Part shown: piece by piece, positions 1-5,302 of the stretch | Layout: every line of letters begins with the position of its first letter | Numbering within the stretch: the first letter of the stretch is position 1 | DNA from: Paracoccaceae bacterium | Lineage (GTDB): Bacteria; Pseudomonadota; Alphaproteobacteria; Rhodobacterales; Rhodobacteraceae | Direction of reading: 5' to 3' | Assembly: GCA_007128995.1 (NCBI GenBank) | Contig: SKWJ01000392.1 | Coordinates: 1 to 5,302, forward strand | DNA length: 5,302 bases | Notes under the pieces: generated by a model | What the model saw: only the letters and a program-made list of their open reading frames with translations | Told to the model about the DNA's origin: nothing | Database searches by the model: none | Made by a program: the position numbers and the translations under genes

Positions 1-1065
<1,065 letters not shown>

Positions 1066-1074
1066 GCGGGAAAA

Positions 1075-1079
1075 TCCTT
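1075..1079 (-). promoter_or_regulatory. Ribosome binding site of gyrB
   Basis: AAGGA on the minus strand, 9 bases before the ATG at 1065. It fixes the gyrB start and leaves a short untranslated leader of roughly 20 bases after the predicted promoter. Confidence 0.7.
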
Positions 1080-1093
1080 GTTAACGTGCCGCC

Positions 1094-1122
1094 CTTATAG
1101 GCTTCTCTGGCAGGATTGTCAC
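1094..1122 (-). promoter_or_regulatory. Predicted housekeeping sigma promoter of gyrB
   Basis: On the minus strand a -35 box GTGACA (1122-1117) and a -10 box TATAAG (1099-1094) are separated by exactly 17 bases. Each differs from the sigma-70 consensus at one position. Transcription would begin near 1087, about 20 bases upstream of the gyrB ATG and just before its ribosome binding site. This implies that gyrB is transcribed independently of the polyamine operon upstream. The call is from sequence alone; no operator is recognised. Confidence 0.65.
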
Positions 1123-1159
1123 GCCTTGGGCACAAGATTTAGCGTATCTGATAGCGGTG

Positions 1160-1190
1160 CCTGTCCAGATCCCTCAGCAACTGGGACAAG
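1160..1190 (-). repeat. Imperfect inverted repeat between speB and gyrB
   Basis: On the minus strand CTTGTCCCAG (1190-1181) can pair with CTGGACAGG (1168-1160) over about nine base pairs, with one bulged C and one G-U pair, around a 12-base loop. No T-run follows, so it is not a classical intrinsic terminator. It could be part of the 3' end of the polyamine transcript or a weak protein-binding site upstream of the gyrB promoter, or it may be chance. Confidence 0.25.
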
Positions 1191-1216
1191 AGCATGCCAG
1201 ACACATGCCCCTCTGG

Positions 1217-1235
1217 CCGCGCGCGTGCGCGCTGG
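1217..1235 (-). terminator. Strong GC hairpin downstream of speB, possible transcript end
   Basis: On the minus strand the 19 bases from 1235 to 1217 fold into a seven-pair, all-GC stem with one bulged A and a CACG loop, beginning 36 bases after the speB stop codon. Its position fits the end of the speA-to-speB transcript. However, there is no following T-run, so it may be a stabilising 3' structure or a factor-assisted stop site rather than a true intrinsic terminator. The alternating GC tract could also pair in this way by chance. Confidence 0.35.
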
Positions 1236-1271
1236 TGTCGGACTGTGATGATGCCTGCCCCGACCCGCGTG

Positions 1272-2132
1272 TTACTGTTCGTTTTCCAGAACCAGCCCCA
1301 TCAGCGCATAAGTCAACTGCGCTGCAGTGAAATTCCAGACATCCCATCCGGCAATCGGCGCAAGTTCGACGATATCAAGACCTACACAGCGCCTGCCCTT
1401 CAAGGCCGTGCGCACGATGTCAAGCGACTGATAGTAACCCAAACCTCCCGGCACAGGGGTCCCGGTTGCCGGCATTATCGCAGCGTCCAACCCGTCTACA
1501 TCGAAGCTGATATAGACATCAGTCGGAAAATCGTCCGGCAATGAGACTTCGTTGACATTGCCGCGCACAAGCGTTTCGGCATCGATGAACACGACCTTGT
1601 TTCGTGTACGGCACTCCACTTCTTCCTGACATAATGCGCGCACCCCGTACTGAGCCAGCGCGACCCCTTCGTCCTCGACCAGAAGTTGCATGACCGAGGC
1701 GTGTGAATGTCGAAACCCCTGATAGGCGTTACGAAGGTCTGCATGCGCATCGATCTGAATGATACCAAGCGGACGGTCCGTCGCGCGTTTTACCCCTTTG
1801 ACTGCCGCCCATGTCAGACTGTGCTCGCCGCCCAGAGTGACCGGGATCTGGCCGGCACGCGCGATCGACTCGGTGCGCGCGGCCAATGTATCCAGCGCGT
1901 ATTCCAGCGGGACCGAACAATCGATGGCGGGGGTCGTGTATATCCCCGCTGCGCACGGCTCAAACCCGTGCCAGAGCCGCTCTAGCTGATCTGAAGCCTC
2001 GATCAGCGCGGCCGGTCCGTTTTCGGTCCCGGACCCGTAAGAGACAGTCTTCTCCAGCGGCATGGGGACGATTTGAAAGCGGGCATCGGGCCCGCGTTCG
2101 GAGATAGAAAGTTCAGAGTTCAGAAAGTTCAC
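1272..2132 (-). CDS. speB: Agmatinase-family ureohydrolase (agmatine or aminopropylagmatine)
   Basis: A 286-residue binuclear-manganese enzyme of the arginase/agmatinase superfamily, expected to release urea from agmatine to give putrescine. The metal-binding signature is complete: GGEHS (His104), DAHAD (Asp128, His130, Asp132) and SFDVDGLD (Asp211, Asp213). SHAS His144 and VELAP Glu255 sit at the usual substrate-binding and catalytic positions. The N-terminal segment TVSYGSGTENGP is the family's usual opening, so the protein looks full length though slightly shorter than E. coli SpeB (about 306). The start is GTG at 2132, overlapping the stop of the decarboxylase gene as GTGA, with an AAGGA 9 bases upstream. 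It is the last gene of the operon. Because the neighbours make spermidine from aspartate semialdehyde, the substrate could instead be aminopropylagmatine, giving spermidine directly. The fold assignment is secure; the substrate is inferred. Confidence 0.93.
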   Translation of the reverse strand: MNFLNSELSISERGPDARFQIVPMPLEKTVSYGSGTENGPAALIEASDQLERLWHGFEPCAAGIYTTPAIDCSVPLEYALDTLAARTESIARAGQIPVTLGGEHSLTWAAVKGVKRATDRPLGIIQIDAHADLRNAYQGFRHSHASVMQLLVEDEGVALAQYGVRALCQEEVECRTRNKVVFIDAETLVRGNVNEVSLPDDFPTDVYISFDVDGLDAAIMPATGTPVPGGLGYYQSLDIVRTALKGRRCVGLDIVELAPIAGWDVWNFTAAQLTYALMGLVLENEQ

Positions 2133-3295
2133 GAAAGTCGTTCCTTGAAGTCGCGATAGTCAAATTGGCGGATCACACGCAGCGCATCGGTATCACTGTT
2201 CCATATCGCCAGTGATGGCAAGCGGACGCCGTTGAAGGTTGTGGTCTTGACCATAGAGTAATGCGCCTGATCCAGAAATGCGATGCGTGTGCCGATTTCG
2301 GGTGTGGCGATGAAGGCGTAACGCCCGATCACATCGCCTGCCAGACAGGACGGACCACCAAGCCGGACCTGGACTGTCCCCTCCTCACCCAGCAGGGCTG
2401 GACGATAGGGGGCTTCGATCACATCTGGCATGTGGCACGTCGCGGAAATGTCGAGAATCGCGTTCTGCCCGTCATTCTCGACCAGATCCAGCACCTCGCC
2501 CACAAGGATGCCTGCATCCAGCGCCACAGCTTCGCCGGGTTCCAGATAGCAATGCAACCCGGTTTCTGCGTGCACGTTCTTGAGAAAGGCGATCAGACCT
2601 TCGCGGTCATAATCTGATCTGGTAATGTGGTGGCCACCGCCGAAATTGATCCATTCAAGATGCGGGGCCAGTTCACGGATGCGGGGCGCAATATGGTCCC
2701 AGATCGCCAGCAGCGGTGCCAGATCCTGTTCGCACAGTGTGTGCATGTGCAGGCCATCGACACCGTCCAGTGCCGCCGCGTCAAGCATTTCAAGTGGCGT
2801 GCCAAGCCGTGATCCGGGCGCGGCGGGGTCATATTTGGCATCTTCGCCCATCGGCAGGCCGGGGTTGAACCGCAGCCCCACATGCAAGGCTTTGCCGCTT
2901 TCGCGGATCATTGGCAGGAACCGATCCTTTGCGGCAGGTGTATTGAAGACGATGTGGTCTGACAGGCGGATGATTTCACCCATCTCATCCGCCTTGTAGC
3001 CGGCAGAAAAGGTTTCGACGATCCCACCATAATGCTCACGACCAAGTCGCGCTTCCCACAGCCCGGATGCACAGACGCCTGACAGGTAGCGGCTGACCAA
3101 GGGCGCGAGTTCCCACATGGAAAAGGCCTTCAGGGCGCACAACACTGTCGCACCAGAGCGGGTCTGAATATCTGCAAGCACGCGCAGGTTTTCCTCCAGC
3201 CGCGCTTCATCGACGACAAAGCAGGGCGAAGGTACGCGCGACAGATCGAACCGGGCAAACGCGCCCGGATCGCCCGCATGGGTCTGCATTGCCAT
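2129..3295 (-). CDS. nspC: Carboxynorspermidine/carboxyspermidine decarboxylase family (PLP, fold III)
   Basis: A 388-residue PLP-dependent decarboxylase of the alanine-racemase-fold group that removes the carboxylate from carboxyspermidine, carboxynorspermidine or a related intermediate, completing the aspartate-semialdehyde-derived aminopropyl arm. The PLP-binding lysine is Lys56 in CALKAFS. Further family landmarks are GLHMHTLCEQ (181-190), the phosphate-binding glycine loop GGGHH (218-222), EPGEA (252-256, the Glu that contacts the PLP ring nitrogen), GGPSCLAGD (Cys316 and Asp320, active-site residues supplied across the dimer) and HYSMVKTTTFNG near the C-terminus. The length matches the family. 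The ATG at 3295 overlaps the dehydrogenase stop by one base (TGATG) and has no clear Shine-Dalgarno sequence, which suggests re-initiation by the upstream ribosome; a second ATG two codons later is equally possible. The exact substrate (carboxyspermidine or carboxyaminopropylagmatine) cannot be read from these motifs. Confidence 0.93.
   Translation of the reverse strand: MAMQTHAGDPGAFARFDLSRVPSPCFVVDEARLEENLRVLADIQTRSGATVLCALKAFSMWELAPLVSRYLSGVCASGLWEARLGREHYGGIVETFSAGYKADEMGEIIRLSDHIVFNTPAAKDRFLPMIRESGKALHVGLRFNPGLPMGEDAKYDPAAPGSRLGTPLEMLDAAALDGVDGLHMHTLCEQDLAPLLAIWDHIAPRIRELAPHLEWINFGGGHHITRSDYDREGLIAFLKNVHAETGLHCYLEPGEAVALDAGILVGEVLDLVENDGQNAILDISATCHMPDVIEAPYRPALLGEEGTVQVRLGGPSCLAGDVIGRYAFIATPEIGTRIAFLDQAHYSMVKTTTFNGVRLPSLAIWNSDTDALRVIRQFDYRDFKERLS
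2142..2146 (-). promoter_or_regulatory. Ribosome binding site of the speB-type gene, inside nspC
   Basis: AAGGA lies inside the last codons of the decarboxylase gene, 9 bases before the GTG at 2132. It supports that GTG over downstream ATGs as the true start. Confidence 0.6.
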
Positions 3296-4518
3296 CAGAA
3301 GTCAACCGGGCTGGACAGTTCCGTGATCTGCCAGGGCAGACCATGCTGGTTGAGCATCTGCATGAAAGGATCGGGGTCAAGCTGTTCGGTGTTGAATACG
3401 CCCGCTCCCGACCATGTGCCATTCAGCATGAGGGCCGCCCCGATAAAGGCGGGCACGCCGGTCGTGTAGCTGACGGCCTGTGATCCGACTTCGCGGTAGC
3501 ATTCCTCATGATCGCAGATGTTGTTGATGTAGAAGGTCTTTTCGCCCGATCCATCCTTCGCGGGCCCAGTGATGATATCGCCGATATTCGTTTTTCCTTT
3601 GGTGCGCTCGCCCAGATCGCCGGGATTGGGCAGCACGGCCTTCAGAAATTGCAATGGAATGATCTTGTGGCCTTCATACTCGACCGGCTCGATCGAGGTC
3701 ATGCCGACATTCGAGAGCACGGTCACATGGTTGATATATGCGTCGCCAAAGGTCATCCAGAAGCGCGCGCGCTCAATCTCGGGGAAGTGGGTGACCAACG
3801 ACTCCAGTTCCTCGTGATACATCAGATACATGTTCTTCAGGCCAACCTGATCGAAGTCGAATTCGACCTTGGTGGACATGGCCGGAGAGGTCACCCAACT
3901 GCCGTTTTCCCAGTGCCGAACCTCAGCCGTCACTTCGCGGATATTGATTTCCGGGTTGAAGTTGGTCGCAAAGGGGTGGCCATGATCGCCGCCATTACAG
4001 TCCAGAATATCGATCAGCCGGATGCCCGAGACATGATGCTTTCGCACATAGGCAGCAAAGATCGAGGTCACACCAGGGTCGAAGCCTACGCCCAGCGTGG
4101 CCATGAGCCCTGCATCCTTGAACTGGTCATGCAGCTTCCACTGATGCGAATATTCAAACTTTGCTTCTTCTGGCGGTTCGTAATTCGCCGTGTCAAGATA
4201 ATGAACCCCGGTTTGCAGGCAGGCATCCATCAGGGCCAGATCCTGATAGGGCAATGCCAGATTGACAAGCAGCGCAGGCTTGACTGTCTGGATCAGCGCA
4301 ACGGTCTGGGCCACGTCATCGGCATCTACCTGATAGGTTTCGATCACGGCCCCCGTCCGCTCCTTCACCGACGCCGCTATGGCCTCGCATTTGGAAAGGG
4401 TTCGGCTGGCAACCGCAATGCGCCCAGGGAACAGGTCCCGGTTCATTGCCATCTTGTGCAGCGTGACCGATGCAACCCCGCCGGCACCGATTACCAGAAC
4501 ATCCTTATTCTCAGCCAT
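3295..4518 (-). CDS. Carboxyspermidine (or carboxyaminopropylagmatine) dehydrogenase, saccharopine dehydrogenase-like
   Basis: A 407-residue NAD(P)H-dependent enzyme of the saccharopine dehydrogenase family, expected to condense aspartate semialdehyde with a diamine and reduce the Schiff base to a carboxylated triamine. The N-terminus is a Rossmann fold: VLVIGAGGVA (7-16), followed by ASRT (37-40), whose Arg is typical of NADP(H) preference. Family landmarks are NLALPYQD (86-93), YLDTANYE (107-114) and GFDPG (145-149), and a C-terminal segment around GVPAFIGAALMLNGTW. The adjacent decarboxylase gene favours this role over lysine metabolism. The ATG at 4518 is chosen because GAGGAG lies 7 bases upstream and the protein then begins directly at the Rossmann strand; a TTG at 4557 would add 13 residues but has no such support. 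It overlaps the speA end by 8 bases. Putrescine and agmatine are both plausible amine substrates. Confidence 0.9.
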   Translation of the reverse strand: MAENKDVLVIGAGGVASVTLHKMAMNRDLFPGRIAVASRTLSKCEAIAASVKERTGAVIETYQVDADDVAQTVALIQTVKPALLVNLALPYQDLALMDACLQTGVHYLDTANYEPPEEAKFEYSHQWKLHDQFKDAGLMATLGVGFDPGVTSIFAAYVRKHHVSGIRLIDILDCNGGDHGHPFATNFNPEINIREVTAEVRHWENGSWVTSPAMSTKVEFDFDQVGLKNMYLMYHEELESLVTHFPEIERARFWMTFGDAYINHVTVLSNVGMTSIEPVEYEGHKIIPLQFLKAVLPNPGDLGERTKGKTNIGDIITGPAKDGSGEKTFYINNICDHEECYREVGSQAVSYTTGVPAFIGAALMLNGTWSGAGVFNTEQLDPDPFMQMLNQHGLPWQITELSSPVDF

Positions 4519-5302
4519 TGGTATGCTCCTCATGTTCGTAATATGTATATCCGCCAAGTGCGTGGCGATAGGTTTCCATCAGCATTCTGCGCTGGGAAGG
4601 GTTCAGTGTTCCACCTTGCACACCGCGCTCCACAATGCGCTTGAACGCGTCCAGACATTGTTTGGGATCGTATTCGACATAGGCCATGACTTCGGACACA
4701 GTGTCGCCCTCAACCTCGTGCTGGATCTCCAGCACGCCGTCATCATTGAAGTCAACGGTGACGATATTGGTGTCGCCGAACAGGTTGTGCAGATCGCCCA
4801 GCGTTTCCTGATAGGCGCCGACAAGAAAAATGCCGATGAAATACCGCTCATTCTTTCGCAACTCGTGAACCGGCAAAGCGTTCCCGACCCCGTCGCCCAG
4901 CACGAACTGATCAATCTTGCCGTCACTGTCACAGGTAATGTCGGACAGCACGGCACGGCGCCCCGGGACCTCATTCAGGCGCTGCAGCGGCGCGATGGGC
5001 AGAAGCTGATCAATCGCCCAGACATCCGGGAGTGATTGAAACAGCGAGAAATTCGCCCGGTAGATGTCACGATGCGCCGACAACGCTTCCAGCACTTCCT
5101 GCGGGACATCCGGTGTCTGAGCCACCAGATCCTTGATGCGCCCGACGATATACAGGAAAATCTGTTCGGCCCGCGCGACTTCTTCAATGCCGATCACGCC
5201 ACGCCGAAACAGCGCGCGCAATTCTTCGCGGTAATATTCAGCGTCGTTCAAGCATTCCTGCAAGCGCTTCGGGGTCATGTAATCTGCGATAGCCGCCATG
5301 TC
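4511..5302 (-). CDS. speA: Biosynthetic arginine decarboxylase, C-terminal 263 residues (cut by window edge)
   Basis: SpeA is the PLP- and Mg-dependent enzyme converting arginine to agmatine plus CO2, the first step of this operon's pathway. The frame enters the window at 5302 with no start codon of its own; the Met codon at 5299 is internal, since the PLP-binding barrel with its lysine must lie upstream. The visible part holds a helical segment (LNDAEYYREELRALFRRG, then EEVARAEQIF) typical of the SpeA insertion, then LSDITCDSDGKI, whose Cys (codon 4933-4931) is the catalytic cysteine of the family, then the C-terminal portion with VGAYQETLGDLHNLFGD, highly characteristic of SpeA. E. coli SpeA has 658 residues, so roughly 40 percent is seen here. 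The stop TGA at 4513-4511 lies within the next gene. The operon promoter must be beyond the window. Confidence 0.96.
   Translation of the reverse strand, partial: DMAAIADYMTPKRLQECLNDAEYYREELRALFRRGVIGIEEVARAEQIFLYIVGRIKDLVAQTPDVPQEVLEALSAHRDIYRANFSLFQSLPDVWAIDQLLPIAPLQRLNEVPGRRAVLSDITCDSDGKIDQFVLGDGVGNALPVHELRKNERYFIGIFLVGAYQETLGDLHNLFGDTNIVTVDFNDDGVLEIQHEVEGDTVSEVMAYVEYDPKQCLDAFKRIVERGVQGGTLNPSQRRMLMETYRHALGGYTYYEHEEHTNG
4526..4531 (-). promoter_or_regulatory. Ribosome binding site of the dehydrogenase gene, inside speA
   Basis: GAGGAG, the strongest Shine-Dalgarno match in the window, lies 7 bases before the ATG at 4518 and within the last codons of speA. It decides the start against the upstream TTG at 4557. 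Confidence 0.75.

Noticed and set aside
3295..4518. Assignment of the dehydrogenase to lysine metabolism (true saccharopine dehydrogenase).
   Set aside because: The fold family is shared, but the overlapping NspC-type decarboxylase, SpeA and ureohydrolase genes point to polyamine synthesis; no lysine-pathway gene is nearby.
4519..4557. A longer dehydrogenase start using a TTG at 4557.
   Set aside because: It would add 13 residues with no homology-like content, increase the overlap with speA, and ignore the GAGGAG site placed for the ATG at 4518.
3508..4644. A 378-codon open frame on the plus strand, antisense to the dehydrogenase gene and the end of speA.
   Set aside because: It lies opposite a clearly recognisable enzyme, its translation shows no family motif and is rich in His and Arg in the way expected of antisense frames in GC-rich DNA, and no ribosome binding site or promoter is evident.

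Overview
The window reads as a chromosomal segment of an alphaproteobacterium, most likely a member of the Rhodobacterales/Rhodobacteraceae. This rests on the GyrB sequence style, the fairly high GC content and the type of spermidine gene cluster present; it is recognition by eye, not a database match. All genes lie on the minus strand, so transcription runs from high to low coordinates, and almost the whole window is coding.

Region by region in the direction of transcription: (1) 5302-4511, the C-terminal part of biosynthetic arginine decarboxylase (SpeA), whose N-terminus lies outside the window; (2) 4518-3295, a saccharopine-dehydrogenase-like carboxyspermidine (or carboxyaminopropylagmatine) dehydrogenase; (3) 3295-2129, a fold-III PLP decarboxylase of the carboxynorspermidine/carboxyspermidine decarboxylase family (NspC); (4) 2132-1272, an agmatinase-family ureohydrolase (SpeB). 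Successive genes overlap by 8, 1 and 4 bases, so this is one tightly coupled operon. (5) A 206-base gap (1271-1066) holds a GC hairpin, a weak inverted repeat and a near-consensus sigma-70-type promoter facing gyrB. (6) 1065-1, the first 355 codons of gyrB, cut by the window edge.

Together the four operon genes can convert arginine to spermidine without S-adenosylmethionine decarboxylase or spermidine synthase. Arginine is decarboxylated to agmatine. An aminopropyl unit comes from aspartate semialdehyde by reductive condensation followed by decarboxylation, and the guanidine group is removed as urea. The order of the last steps cannot be read from sequence alone. In the carboxyspermidine route, agmatine is hydrolysed to putrescine first and putrescine is then extended. 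In the carboxyaminopropylagmatine route, agmatine itself is extended and the ureohydrolase acts last. The gene order matches the second route but does not prove it. gyrB appears to be an unrelated housekeeping neighbour with its own promoter.
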